A DNA stretch of 64,000 bases from Methylobacterium sp. WL119 (GCF_008039875.1 NZ_VRUU01000016.1:1-64000), one strand, 5' to 3'; positions 1 to 8,101 are shown, counted from the first letter of the stretch. Notes: a model not told the origin generated them from the letters alone. Numbers and translations: made by a program.

Positions 1-314
1 GCCCATGGCGGCCGCGAGGTCGTGCTCACCGGCGTCGACCTCCCCGCCTACGGCCGCGACCTCGCCGGCGCGTCCGAAAGCCTCGGCACGCTGGTGCTGG
101 CGATCCTCGCCGCGGTGCCGGCCCTCGCGCGCCTGCGGCTGTCCTCGTCCGCCACCTCGACGGCGAGGTCGGGCGCTCGCACCGGGTGCTGGCCGAGCGC
201 GGCGGCATCGGCCGCACGGAAGGCTTCACGCCGGTGCGGCTCACGGCGGAGCCGGGAACGATCCGGACGGTGGCGATCCTGGGCCACGACGGCCGCGCGC
301 TGCTCGCCGCCTGA
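1..314 (+). pseudogene. mtaB: mtaB remnant (tRNA t6A37 methylthiotransferase), internally deleted and frameshifted, 5' end outside window
   Basis: Frame 1 from the left edge encodes a piece of the radical-SAM region of MtaB (EVVLTGVDLPAYG, then LARLRLSS at about 124-147). From about position 141 the MtaB-like sequence continues in frame 3 as the C-terminal TRAM-like end (HRVLAERGGIGRTEGFTPV, then GHDGRALLAA) and stops at 312-314. By memory of the family, roughly 170-190 residues that normally follow RLRLSS, covering the rest of the radical-SAM barrel, are missing, and the two pieces are in different frames. The intact enzyme converts t6A to ms2t6A at position 37 of tRNA; this copy should not. 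The position just before ftsY is the usual one in Rhizobiales. An assembly collapse cannot be excluded. Confidence 0.72.
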
Positions 315-354
315 TCGCAGGCCGTCGGCTGCGCACCCCGCCCGCCCCCGCAGC

Positions 355-1053
355 TCAGGCGGTCCAGCCGCAGGCGAGGAGCCCGCTCCGCATGTGCTCC
401 GGCGCTGGCGCCTCGGCGACGACCGGCGGCTTCTTCGGGTAGAGCGGCAGGGCGAGCTGCCGGGCATGGAGCTTCAGGCCGGGGCCGCCGTGGCGCGGCG
501 CGGTGCCGTAAATCGGGTCTCCCACGATCGGAAACCCCGATGCGGCGCAGTGGACGCGAAGCTGATGGGTGCGGCCGGTGACCGGCACGAGCTCGAGCCA
601 GGCCTGGCTCCCGGACCGGCCGAGCACGCGCCAATGCGTCAGCGACGGATCGCCGGCGGGATCCGCCTTCATCCACCACGAGCGCGGATCGCTCGAGCGC
701 CGGGCGAGTGGCAGGTCGACGCTGCCGGTCTCCTCCGTCGGGCCGCCCTCGACCAGGGCCCAGTACGCCTTCCGGGCCCGCCCGTCGGCGAACAGCTTGT
801 TCAGGCGGGCGAGCGCCTGCGCGTGGCGCCCGAGCGCGAGGCAGCCGGAGGTGTCGCGGTCGAGCCGGTGCGCGGCCTCCGGGCGCCGCGGCAGGCCGAA
901 GCGCAGCCCGTCGAGGTGGTCGGTCAGGGTCTCGCCGCCCTTCGGCCCCGGATGCACCGGCAAACCCGCAGGCTTGTCGATGACGAGGACCAGGGCATCG
1001 CGGTAGAGCAGGCGCGCGCCTATGTCAGGGTGGATAGCGGCGGGCGACGACAT
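355..1053 (-). CDS. RluA family pseudouridine synthase
   Basis: The 232-residue protein isomerises uridine to pseudouridine in rRNA or tRNA. It carries the RluA-family catalytic motif HRLDRDTSGCLAL, with the catalytic aspartate following HRLD-R, and the family block beginning RKAYWALVEG. An N-terminal S4 domain is absent, so it resembles the short single-domain RluA/TruC-like members. The ATG lies 42 bp from the divergently oriented ftsY start, so the two probably share a promoter region. The RNA target cannot be told from sequence alone. Confidence 0.85.
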   Translation of the reverse strand: MSSPAAIHPDIGARLLYRDALVLVIDKPAGLPVHPGPKGGETLTDHLDGLRFGLPRRPEAAHRLDRDTSGCLALGRHAQALARLNKLFADGRARKAYWALVEGGPTEETGSVDLPLARRSSDPRSWWMKADPAGDPSLTHWRVLGRSGSQAWLELVPVTGRTHQLRVHCAASGFPIVGDPIYGTAPRHGGPGLKLHARQLALPLYPKKPPVVAEAPAPEHMRSGLLACGWTA

Positions 1054-1095
1054 GCCTCCCGGCTAACGGTGCCGGGGCGCGGGAGCAAGGACGAC

Positions 1096-2484
1096 ATGAG
1101 CCAAGACGAGAAGCCGGGCTGGTTCGGCCGCCTGTTCGGGCGCAAGGGCGCGACCGAAGCCCCCGAGCCGCCGGCGGACTCGCCCGCTTCGCCGGCGGAG
1201 GGCCAGCCGGACTTCGCCACCGGCGCCGACGACGTGGCGCACGTGCCGCTGCCGCCGGCCGAGCCGTCGCCGGTCGACCCCGCCCGCAACGCGGTGCCCG
1301 ACGCGACCGAGGGCGCAGACCTGCAACCGATCGAGGGCGAGCCCGAGACGCCGCCGGCGGGCACCGCGGGCGACGACCCCGCCCACGGCGCGGGGCCGGC
1401 CGACGCCACCACCGTCGCCCGGGAACCGGCGACCGGGACCGAGACCGAGACCGAGACCGGTGCGGCGGCCAGCGCGCCCGACATCCAGCCGGTCGACGTC
1501 GCCGCCTCCCTCGCCCACGACGCCGTCAACGACGCGGCGCCGGCCGAGGCGGAGCCGGAGAAGCGCGGCTGGTGGACCCGGCTGACCTCGGGCATGAAGC
1601 GGACCTCCTCGGCTCTGTCCGACCGCGTCACCGGGTTGTTCACCAAGCGCAAGCTCGACGCCAACACCCTGGAGGACCTGGAGGACGCGCTGATCCAGGC
1701 GGATTTCGGCGTCGAGACCGCCACGCGGATCTCGGAGGCCGTCGGCAAGGGCCGCTACGAGAAGGGCATCTCCCCCGACGAGGTCCGGGCGATCCTGGCG
1801 ACCGAGGTCGAGCGCGCGCTGGAGCCGGTGGCCAAGCCCCTGGTGATCGACGCCGCCAAGAAGCCGTTCGTGGTCCTGATGATCGGCGTGAACGGCGCCG
1901 GCAAGACCACGACGCTGGGCAAGCTCTCCCTCAGCCTCAAGGCGGAAGGGCGCTCGGTGATGCTGGCGGCGGGCGACACCTTCCGCGCGGCCGCGATCGA
2001 GCAGCTCAAGGTCTGGGGTGCGCGCACCGGCACGCCGGTGGTGAGCGGGGCGCAGGGCGCGGACGCGGCGGGCCTGGCCTTCGACGCCCTGAAGCGCGCC
2101 AAGGCCGACGGCACCGACGTGCTCCTGATCGACACCGCCGGCCGGCTCCAGAACAAGGCCGGCCTGATGGCGGAGCTCGAGAAGATCATCCGCGTGCTGC
2201 GCAAGAGCGACCCGGAAGCGCCGCACGCCACGCTGCTGGTGCTCGACGCCACCGTCGGCCAGAACGCGCTGTCGCAGGTCGAGCTGTTCTCCAAGGCCGC
2301 GCCGGTCTCGGGCCTGGTGATGACCAAGCTCGACGGCACCGCGCGCGGCGGCATCCTGATCGCGCTCGCCGCGAAGTTCGGCCTGCCCGTCCACTTCATC
2401 GGCGTCGGCGAGGGCGTCGACGACCTGGAGCCGTTCGCGGCACGGGACTTCGCGCGGGCGATCGCGGGGCTGGAGAAGGGCTGA
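1096..2484 (+). CDS. ftsY: Signal recognition particle receptor FtsY
   Basis: FtsY is the membrane-associated SRP receptor GTPase that docks ribosome-nascent-chain-SRP complexes at the Sec translocon. The 462-residue protein has a long acidic, proline- and alanine-rich A region (about residues 1-160, with a Thr-Glu repeat), a four-helix N domain, and a G domain with GVNGAGKTTTLGK at about 263-275, DTAGR and TKLDGTARGG. The ATG at 1096 begins the typical MSQDEKPGWFGRLFG start. The reading frame is open upstream all the way to the left edge of the window, so an automatic call could wrongly extend it into the mtaB remnant. Confidence 0.96.
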   Translation: MSQDEKPGWFGRLFGRKGATEAPEPPADSPASPAEGQPDFATGADDVAHVPLPPAEPSPVDPARNAVPDATEGADLQPIEGEPETPPAGTAGDDPAHGAGPADATTVAREPATGTETETETGAAASAPDIQPVDVAASLAHDAVNDAAPAEAEPEKRGWWTRLTSGMKRTSSALSDRVTGLFTKRKLDANTLEDLEDALIQADFGVETATRISEAVGKGRYEKGISPDEVRAILATEVERALEPVAKPLVIDAAKKPFVVLMIGVNGAGKTTTLGKLSLSLKAEGRSVMLAAGDTFRAAAIEQLKVWGARTGTPVVSGAQGADAAGLAFDALKRAKADGTDVLLIDTAGRLQNKAGLMAELEKIIRVLRKSDPEAPHATLLVLDATVGQNALSQVELFSKAAPVSGLVMTKLDGTARGGILIALAAKFGLPVHFIGVGEGVDDLEPFAARDFARAIAGLEKG

Positions 2485-2535
2485 GGCCGATCGCCTCCGG
2501 TAGACCTCACCATTCCCCGTCGATAGAGACGCCCT

Positions 2536-2575
2536 GACGTGACGGACCGTTCGGGGACGTGACGGACCGCTCGGA
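2536..2575 (+). repeat. 20-bp tandem duplication at the yciB start
   Basis: The unit gacgtgacggaccg followed by ttcggg or ctcggatt occurs at 2536 and again at 2556, two near-perfect 20-bp copies in tandem. Each copy contains a GTG that could start translation, but the two GTGs are 20 bp apart and therefore in different frames. Only the second (2559) opens the yciB frame. Confidence 0.6.
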
Positions 2576-3200
2576 TTCCCTGGCCAGACGCATGCAGATC
2601 GAATCCGTCCCCCCGCACCGCCACCTGCCGCCGGCCCTGAAGCTCGCCCTGGAGATGGGGCCGCTGGTGATCTTCTTCCTCGGCAACGCCTATGCCGAGC
2701 GCTTCGGCGTCGCCGCCGATCAGAAGCTGTTCGTGGCGACTGGGGTGTTCATCGCGGCGACGGTGCTGGCGCTCGCCGTGCACTTCGCCCTGGTGCGCCG
2801 GCTGCCGATCATGCCGATGGTCTCGGGCGTGGTGGTGGTCGTGTTCGGCGGGTTGACCCTCTATCTGCAGGACAAGACCTTCATCATGGTGAAGCCCACC
2901 ATCGTGAACACCCTGTTCGGCCTGGTGCTGCTCGGCGGGCTCGCCTTCGGCAAGTCCCTGCTCTCGGTGGTGCTCGACTCGGTGTTCTCGCTCACCGAGG
3001 AGGGATGGCGGAAGCTGACCTTCCGCTGGGGCCTGTTCTTCCTCGCGCTGGCACTGATCAACGAGGTGGTGTGGCGGACCCAAAGCGAGGATTTCTGGGT
3101 GAACTTCAAGGTCTTCGGCATCATGCCGCTGACCGTGGTGTTCGCGCTGGCCCAGACGCCCCTGCTCGCCCGCTACGAGCGCAAGAAGACCGACGCGTGA
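2559..3200 (+). CDS. yciB: Inner membrane-spanning protein YciB (septation protein A / IspZ family)
   Basis: This 213-residue polytopic membrane protein belongs to the YciB/IspZ family, linked to envelope integrity and cell division, with no known enzymatic reaction. The family opening ([17 protein letters not shown]) is at about residues 28-44, followed by several hydrophobic segments and a C-terminal [19 protein letters not shown] block characteristic of the family. The GTG at 2559 lies inside a tandem duplication; an in-frame ATG at 2592 (MQIESV) is an equally plausible start. The place between ftsY and ccmG is conserved in Rhizobiales. Confidence 0.9.
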   Translation: MTDRSDSLARRMQIESVPPHRHLPPALKLALEMGPLVIFFLGNAYAERFGVAADQKLFVATGVFIAATVLALAVHFALVRRLPIMPMVSGVVVVVFGGLTLYLQDKTFIMVKPTIVNTLFGLVLLGGLAFGKSLLSVVLDSVFSLTEEGWRKLTFRWGLFFLALALINEVVWRTQSEDFWVNFKVFGIMPLTVVFALAQTPLLARYERKKTDA

Positions 3201-3272
3201 ATCGGGCGCAAGCCGAACCGGCGCCGCCGGCTCGGCGGACGGCCCGCCCGGGCCGGTGCGGACCGTCCCTTC

Positions 3273-3866
3273 CTACTTCGCGGCCACCTTCCCGGCCGCC
3301 CGGATCTTGGCGATCACGTCCGCGAGGTTCTCCGGCGTGACGATGCCGACGAGCTTGTCGCGGATCACGCCGTCCGGGCCGATGATGAAGGTCTCGGGCA
3401 CGCCGTAGACCCCGAAATCGATGCCGACGCGGCCGGTTTCGTCGTGACCCACCGCCTGGAACGGGACGCCGTTCTTGGCAAGGAAGCGGCGCCCGTTCTC
3501 GGCCGCGTCCTTGTAGTCGATCCCGACGAGCCGGATGCCGGGCTCGCGCGCCAGCCGCATCAGCATCGGATGCTCGACCTGGCACGGCGCGCACCACGAG
3601 GCCCAGACGTTGAGCACCGTGACGCCGCCCTTCAGGTCGGCGCTCGACAGGCCCGGCACCGGCTTGCCGTCCGCGGTCAGGCCGGGCACCGCCGGGAGCG
3701 CGAAGCTCGGCACCGGCTTGCCGATCAGCGCGGAGGGGAGGGCGGCCGGATCGACGCCGGAGCGCAGGCGCAGGAAGAACACGCCGGCCAGCACCGCGAA
3801 GGCCAGCACCGGGACGACGACGAGGAGCGAGCGGCGGACCGGCTCCGGAGGGGCCTCGACGCTCAC
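3273..3866 (-). CDS. ccmG: Thiol:disulfide interchange protein CcmG/DsbE (cytochrome c biogenesis)
   Basis: CcmG is a membrane-anchored periplasmic thioredoxin-like protein that reduces the apocytochrome c CXXCH cysteines before haem attachment. The 197-residue protein has an N-terminal membrane anchor (about residues 12-34) and a thioredoxin fold with WASWCAPC, the redox pair being C92 and C95. The GVYGVPETF block, which contains the cis-proline loop, lies downstream. Translation starts at a GTG whose last two bases are part of the ccmD stop codon (GTGA overlap), so it is probably coupled to ccmD. Confidence 0.94.
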   Translation of the reverse strand: MSVEAPPEPVRRSLLVVVPVLAFAVLAGVFFLRLRSGVDPAALPSALIGKPVPSFALPAVPGLTADGKPVPGLSSADLKGGVTVLNVWASWCAPCQVEHPMLMRLAREPGIRLVGIDYKDAAENGRRFLAKNGVPFQAVGHDETGRVGIDFGVYGVPETFIIGPDGVIRDKLVGIVTPENLADVIAKIRAAGKVAAK

Positions 3867-4015
3867 CGGCGATCCTCCGGCTGGAGCTGGGCCAACGCCC
3901 GCCTCTGCGCCCGCCGGTCGCGGATCGCGTTGAGGACGAGGGCCGCCATCACCAGGGCGGTGAACGCGTAGGAGGCGAGGATGAAGCCGCCGTGGCTGCC
4001 GAGGTCGAAGGTCAT
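3863..4015 (-). CDS. ccmD: Haem exporter protein CcmD
   Basis: This 50-residue protein has one transmembrane helix (about residues 11-30, with FILASYAFTALVMAALVLNA) followed by a highly basic tail (IRDRRAQRRALAQL). Size, topology and position directly before ccmG match CcmD, the small subunit that helps release holo-CcmE from the CcmABC complex. Its TGA overlaps the GTG start of ccmG by four bases. The VOC-fold gene upstream separates it from ccmC, which is unusual. Confidence 0.9.
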   Translation of the reverse strand: MTFDLGSHGGFILASYAFTALVMAALVLNAIRDRRAQRRALAQLQPEDRR

Positions 4016-4039
4016 GGGTTCAGGCGATCCGGATCGGTT

Positions 4040-4516
4040 TCATGCGTGGGCCACCCGCTCGAGGGCGGCGACGTCCAGCTTGATCATGCCCTGCATGGCC
4101 GAGAAGACCCGGGCCGACACGGCGGGGTCCGGGTCGGCCAGGAGGCGGGGAAGCACCTCCGGCACGACCTGCCAGGGAATGCCCCAGCGGTCGCGGAGCC
4201 AGCCGCACATGATCGCGGTGCCGCCGTCGGCGGTCAGGCCCGCCCAGAGCCGGTCGACCTCGGCCTGACCGGCGCAGGAGACGGAGATCGACGCCGCCGT
4301 GCCGTACTCGACCGGCGTACCGCCGTTCAGCGCCTGGAAGCTCTGGCCGCCGAGGGTGAACGCGACGAGGATCACGTCGCCCGCGGCGCCGCCCGGCCAC
4401 GCGCTCGGCGCGCGCTGGATGTGATCGATGCGGGAATCGGGCACGAGCCCGACATAGCGGCGCACCGCCGCCTCCGCATCGGTGCCGAACCAGAGGCAGG
4501 TTCTCACCGTCTTCAT
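4040..4516 (-). CDS. VOC superfamily protein, PhnB-like (3-demethylubiquinone methyltransferase-type fold)
   Basis: The 158-residue protein matches the PhnB-like branch of the vicinal oxygen chelate (glyoxalase) fold: CLWFGTDAEAAVRRYVGLVPDS at the N terminus, then FTLGGQSFQALNGG, and a C-terminal RWGIPWQVVPEVLPRLL block with tandem beta-alpha units. Members of this branch are mostly uncharacterised, and neither substrate nor metal can be assigned here. It sits between ccmC and ccmD in the same orientation, with 55 bp to ccmC and 24 bp to ccmD, so it is probably cotranscribed with the cytochrome c maturation genes. I see no functional link to haem. Confidence 0.85.
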   Translation of the reverse strand: MKTVRTCLWFGTDAEAAVRRYVGLVPDSRIDHIQRAPSAWPGGAAGDVILVAFTLGGQSFQALNGGTPVEYGTAASISVSCAGQAEVDRLWAGLTADGGTAIMCGWLRDRWGIPWQVVPEVLPRLLADPDPAVSARVFSAMQGMIKLDVAALERVAHA

Positions 4517-4571
4517 GGGCCGCGTCTCCTTCCGGGATGCGGGGCGCGCCGCACGCGGACGCGTCTCGCGA

Positions 4572-5372
4572 TCAGACGGCCTGGCCGAGCGGCAGGTCGC
4601 GCCCGGCGTCCGAGGTCGTCACGGTCGACCCGGCATCGAGGCGCTCGGCCTCGCGGATCGTCAGGGTCCGCACGCGTCGGCGCATGATCTCGGTCCGCAT
4701 GGCATAGAGGTGCAGGGTGGTGCCGCCGAGGGTGGCGGCGCCGATCATCACCAGCAACGGGTAGAGCATCGACGGGTCGATGGTCGAGCCGCCCATGCGC
4801 AGGATCGAGGCCGGCTGGTGCAGGGTCGACCACCAGTTCACCGAGAACTTGATGATCGGCAGGTTGATCGCGCCGACGAGCGTCAGGATCGCGACGGAGC
4901 GGGCGGCCCGGTTCGGGTCCTCCATCGTCCGCCACAGGGCGATGATGCCGCAGTAGATCAGGAACAGGATCAGCATCGAGGTGAGCCGCGCGTCCCAGAC
5001 CCAGTAGGTCCCCCACATCGGCTTGCCCCAGAGCGAGCCGGTGACGAGGCAGATCAGGGTGAAGGACGCCCCGATCGGCGCGGCGGCGCGCTGCGCCACG
5101 TCGGCGAGCGGATGGCGCCAGACCAGGGTGCCGATCGCCGACAGGCTCATCGACGCGTAGAAGAACACCCCGAGCCAGGCCGCCGGCACGTGGATGAACA
5201 TGATCCGCACGGTCTCGCCCTGCTGGTAGTCGGGCGGGGCGACGAACCAGGACAGGTAGAGCCCGAGCGCGAGGATCGCGGTCGAGATCGCGGCGAGCCA
5301 CGGCACCAGCGTGCCGGACCAGCGCATGAAGTGACTCGGGTTGGACAGGCGCGTCCACAGGGGCGTCGACAT
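4572..5372 (-). CDS. ccmC: Haem exporter / haem-handling membrane protein CcmC
   Basis: CcmC binds haem in the periplasm through its tryptophan-rich WWD loop and passes it to CcmE. The 266-residue protein has about six transmembrane segments and the diagnostic motif WGTYWVWDARLTS, preceded by a FIHVPAAWLG helix that carries the first conserved histidine. The frame is open 168 bp further upstream, but the ATG at 5372 begins at the family's usual N terminus (MSTPLWTRLSNPSHFMRW). A 214-bp gap separates it from the DUF4189 gene, so it may have its own promoter. Confidence 0.95.
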   Translation of the reverse strand: MSTPLWTRLSNPSHFMRWSGTLVPWLAAISTAILALGLYLSWFVAPPDYQQGETVRIMFIHVPAAWLGVFFYASMSLSAIGTLVWRHPLADVAQRAAAPIGASFTLICLVTGSLWGKPMWGTYWVWDARLTSMLILFLIYCGIIALWRTMEDPNRAARSVAILTLVGAINLPIIKFSVNWWSTLHQPASILRMGGSTIDPSMLYPLLVMIGAATLGGTTLHLYAMRTEIMRRRVRTLTIREAERLDAGSTVTTSDAGRDLPLGQAV

Positions 5373-5586
5373 GGGCGATGTCTTAGCCCGGGGTGCGGTG
5401 CAGCGGCAATGCGCACGTCTGGCGCAGCCTCGCTCGGCGCGGGCACCGGCGGCCTGAGCCCTCGACGCGCGCAGGCGTCGATGTCGCCGCATGCGCCGTC
5501 CGGTGAGCCCGGTCGGCGGACGCAGCGGTCGATCAATCACCCCTGGAGGCCGCCGATCCGTCGTGCGGCGTCGCAGGGTGGAACGG

Positions 5587-5934
5587 TCATTCGCACTCGG
5601 AGAGGACGAGCTTGCAGCTGGGGCACTTGTCGAAGGCCATCTCCTTGGCGGCGGCCTCGGTCCGGCCCCAGCCCACGCCGTAGGTGGTGCGATTGGAGAC
5701 GTAGGCGCCGCAGGCGTCGAAGCGGGCCACCACCTTGCAGTTGTCGTTGCCCATCTTGGCGCATTGGCGCATCGCGGCGGCGCCCGCGGCCTCGCGCGAA
5801 TCGCCCCAGCCGATGCCGTAGCCCTCGTCGCCGGCCTTCTGGCCCTCCTCGGTGTCCACGGCGAAGGCGCCGGCCGCGGCGGCGGGAGCGGTCGCGAGGA
5901 GCGCCAGGAGCAGCGCGGACATCAGGGTCTTCAT
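5587..5934 (-). CDS. DUF4189 domain-containing secreted protein
   Basis: The 115-residue precursor has a clean Sec signal peptide (MKTLMSALLLALLATAPAAA, residues 1-20). The mature part has the DUF4189 pattern: two Tyr-Gly-x-Gly-Trp units (YGIGWGDSREAAGAAA and YGVGWGRTEAAAKEMA) each followed by a cysteine-containing helix, and a final CPSCKLVLSEC. Six cysteines suggest disulfides. The family has no established function. The gene lies between ccmB and ccmC in the same orientation. The ATG at 5934 was chosen because it begins the signal peptide; the open frame upstream has no signal-like sequence. Confidence 0.85.
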   Translation of the reverse strand: MKTLMSALLLALLATAPAAAAGAFAVDTEEGQKAGDEGYGIGWGDSREAAGAAAMRQCAKMGNDNCKVVARFDACGAYVSNRTTYGVGWGRTEAAAKEMAFDKCPSCKLVLSECE

Positions 5935-6064
5935 CGTTACGTCCCCATCGAGCTTGACAGGGCGGCCGAACCCTTCGCGCCGCCGCTGCCAGCCGTCTGA
6001 TAAGGCAGGGCGGCGCAAAGGAAATTGCACGACCGTTCCGATCTCTTGCGCGAGCGTCCCGCCC

Positions 6065-6733
6065 TCATTCCGACCAGCGCAGGGCCGCCGCCGCCGCGAA
6101 GGTGCCGACCAGCGCGGCAATCAGGCTGAGGCCGGACAGGATCATCAGCGGGGTGGCGAAGGGGACGGTGCCGCCGAGGGCCGACTGCGCGGCCGAGACG
6201 CCGAAGATCAGCGTCGGGATCATCAAGGGTAGCACCAGCACGGCGAGGATCAGGCCGCCCCGGCGGATCGAGGCGGTGAGCGCCGCGCCGACCGCGCCGA
6301 CGAAGGTCAGCGCCGGCGTGCCGACGAGCAGCGTCAGGGCGGTCGCGGCCATGGCGGTCCCGTCGAGCGCGACGAGCAGGCCGAACAGCGGCGAGGCCAG
6401 CGCCAGGGGCAGCCCGGTGGTGATCCAGTGCGCGATCACCTTGGCCAGCACCACGAGCTCGAGCGGCACCGGCGCGGCGGTCATCAGGTCCAACGAGCCG
6501 TCCTCCTCGTCGGCCTGAAACAGCCGGTCGAGGCCGATCAGCGTCGCCAGCACCGCCGAGAGCCAGAGGATGGCCGGGCCGATCCGCGAAAGCAGGTTGA
6601 GGTCCGGCCCGAGGGCGAACGGCACCAGCGCCACGATCATCAGGAAGAAGACCAGCGACAGCATGCCCGACCCGCCGACGCGGGAGGCCAGCGTCAAGTC
6701 GCGGGCGACGAGGGCTGCGAGGATGCGGATCAC
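6065..6733 (-). CDS. ccmB: Haem exporter membrane protein CcmB
   Basis: CcmB is the membrane subunit of the CcmAB ABC complex, which uses ATP to release holo-CcmE from CcmC. The 222-residue protein has about six hydrophobic segments and the family signatures RDLTLASRVGG near the N terminus and LFQADEEDGSLDLM at about 73-86. The GTG start overlaps the ccmA stop (GTGA), as expected for a coupled ccmAB pair. Confidence 0.94.
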   Translation of the reverse strand: MIRILAALVARDLTLASRVGGSGMLSLVFFLMIVALVPFALGPDLNLLSRIGPAILWLSAVLATLIGLDRLFQADEEDGSLDLMTAAPVPLELVVLAKVIAHWITTGLPLALASPLFGLLVALDGTAMAATALTLLVGTPALTFVGAVGAALTASIRRGGLILAVLVLPLMIPTLIFGVSAAQSALGGTVPFATPLMILSGLSLIAALVGTFAAAAALRWSE

Positions 6734-7377
6734 GCCCACGCCTCCTCCGCGTCGTCCGCCGGCTCGGGCGCCCGCGGGGCGGCCTGCGCGATGTGGAGGT
6801 TGCGCGCGTCCTCGAGCCCGAGGGCCTGGTGGGTGGCGGCGATGACGAGGCCGCCGGCCGCCCGGTGCTCGGCCATCAGACCGGCGAGCACGCCCTGCGA
6901 GGCGGTGTCGAGGGCGGCCGTCGGCTCGTCGAGGAGCCAGAGCGGGCGCGCGCAGACGAGGAGCCGCGCCAGCGCCACCCGCCGCCGCTGCCCGGCGGAC
7001 AGGTAGGCGACCGGCAGGTCGAGCGCGTGGGCGAGGCCGAGCCGGTCGAGCGCCGCCCGCGGGCTCAGCCGCTTCGTCCCGAGAAGGCTTTGCGCGAAGG
7101 CGAGGTTCTCGGCCGCCGTCAGGCTGCTCTTCAGCCCGTCGCGATGGCCGACGGCGTGCAGGCACTCGGGCAGGGCCGCCTCGCCCATGTCGTGGACGGT
7201 GAGCCGGCCCGAATCCGGCCGCAGCCGCCCGGACAGGATCGCGAGGAGGCTCGACTTGCCCGCGCCGTTGCGGCCGGTGACGGTGATCGCCTCGCCCGGG
7301 CCGATGGCGAAGGTCAGCCCGGAGAAGATTTTTCGCCCCGAGCGGCGGCAGCAGAGGGCATCGACGGTCAGCCGCAC
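6730..7377 (-). CDS. ccmA: Haem ABC exporter ATP-binding protein CcmA
   Basis: This 215-residue ABC ATPase has a Walker A motif GRNGAGKSS (about residues 35-43), the signature LSAGQRRRVALARLL and Walker B LWLLDEPTAALD. The early CCRRSGRKIFSGLTFAIGPGE region and the translationally coupled ccmB identify it as CcmA rather than a generic ABC protein. It powers release of haem-loaded CcmE during cytochrome c maturation. It is the first gene of the minus-strand ccm group and starts 35 bp from the end of the toxin gene. Confidence 0.94.
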   Translation of the reverse strand: MRLTVDALCCRRSGRKIFSGLTFAIGPGEAITVTGRNGAGKSSLLAILSGRLRPDSGRLTVHDMGEAALPECLHAVGHRDGLKSSLTAAENLAFAQSLLGTKRLSPRAALDRLGLAHALDLPVAYLSAGQRRRVALARLLVCARPLWLLDEPTAALDTASQGVLAGLMAEHRAAGGLVIAATHQALGLEDARNLHIAQAAPRAPEPADDAEEAWA

Positions 7378-7412
7378 GAAGGTTGCCTGTTCAGAGAATG
7401 AAACGCTTCGAT

Positions 7413-7682
7413 CTACCGGTAGATCGCGCGCCGGTGGCCGATCCGTACCACGACGACCCTGACGGTCGCGTCGTCGATCGCAGCGATGATCCGGTAATCG
7501 CCGACCCGATATTTCCAGAGGCCGCCCAGCCGCGAACCTTTGAGCGCCTCACCGAGGCTTCTCGGATCGTCCAGGGGCGACAGGCGATCCCGCAGGAAAC
7601 GGAGAATCCGCGCGGCGGCCTCACGATCGAGCCTATCGAGTTCGCGTTCCGCGGACCGTTCGAACTCAATCCGACAAGCCAT
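7413..7682 (-). CDS. RelE/ParE family toxin
   Basis: The 89-residue protein has the RelE fold pattern: an N-terminal strand then [20 protein letters not shown], the middle block [17 protein letters not shown], and a C-terminal [14 protein letters not shown]. The conserved basic and aromatic residues of RelE-type ribosome-dependent mRNA interferases are present (K/R in [10 protein letters not shown], the final GHRRAIY). It overlaps the antitoxin gene by 17 bp and follows it in the same direction, the normal relBE order. Whether it cleaves mRNA or acts like ParE on gyrase cannot be told from sequence. Confidence 0.88.
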   Translation of the reverse strand: MACRIEFERSAERELDRLDREAAARILRFLRDRLSPLDDPRSLGEALKGSRLGGLWKYRVGDYRIIAAIDDATVRVVVVRIGHRRAIYR

Positions 7683-7890
7683 GCCGATCTATCACCGCCT
7701 GCAGCGTGACGGTCCGGCTCTCGCCGCTTTTCAGAGCTGCGACCCGGCTCTCCGCGAGCTCGACGTCCTCGATCTCGTCGAGGTGGTCCTGGATCGCCTC
7801 ACGCACGTGATCGTCCGCGCTGCGGCCGGTGCGTCGGGCCAGGGCGTCGAGGCGGCGTTCGATCTCCGGCGGCAGGTCGAGGGCGAGCAT
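7666..7890 (-). CDS. Ribbon-helix-helix antitoxin (RelB/CopG type)
   Basis: The 74-residue protein begins with a ribbon-helix-helix pattern ([20 protein letters not shown], then [13 protein letters not shown]), typical of dimeric antitoxins that repress their own operon. The C-terminal half ([17 protein letters not shown]) would wrap the toxin. It is the first gene of the pair and overlaps the toxin by 17 bp. The 211-bp gap upstream, shared with a divergent small gene, should contain its autoregulated promoter. Confidence 0.86.
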   Translation of the reverse strand: MLALDLPPEIERRLDALARRTGRSADDHVREAIQDHLDEIEDVELAESRVAALKSGESRTVTLQAVIDRHGLSD

Positions 7891-8101
7891 GGAAGTCTCC
7901 GAGGCGCGTCAGGCTTACGATGGCGGCGCGCATCCGTCCATTCTCGGCACCAAGCCCTCTTGCACGACGAGCCCACGGCACCCGCGCCGCCTTGCCCGAT
8001 TGCGCAAGACGAAGGAGCCGCGCAACCTCACCGTCATCGGGCAAGCGGCGTTCCGCGATCGTGGGACGCCGGGACGCACCGCCGACACGGAGGATGTCGC
8101 C

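Noticed and set aside
1438-1462. Hexamer repeat encoding Thr-Glu in ftsY
   Set aside because: A simple-sequence stretch in the variable acidic A domain; length variation there is normal and not informative.
22-2484. 820-codon frame that appears to fuse mtaB to ftsY
   Set aside because: The part between 147 and 1095 is the shadow of the mtaB C terminus and of the RluA-type gene on the other strand. FtsY has a normal N terminus at 1096.
7891-8101. Additional plus-strand coding region continuing upstream of 8102
   Set aside because: The frame is open, but the sequence before the ATG has no coding character and the strong GGAGG fixes the start at 8102.
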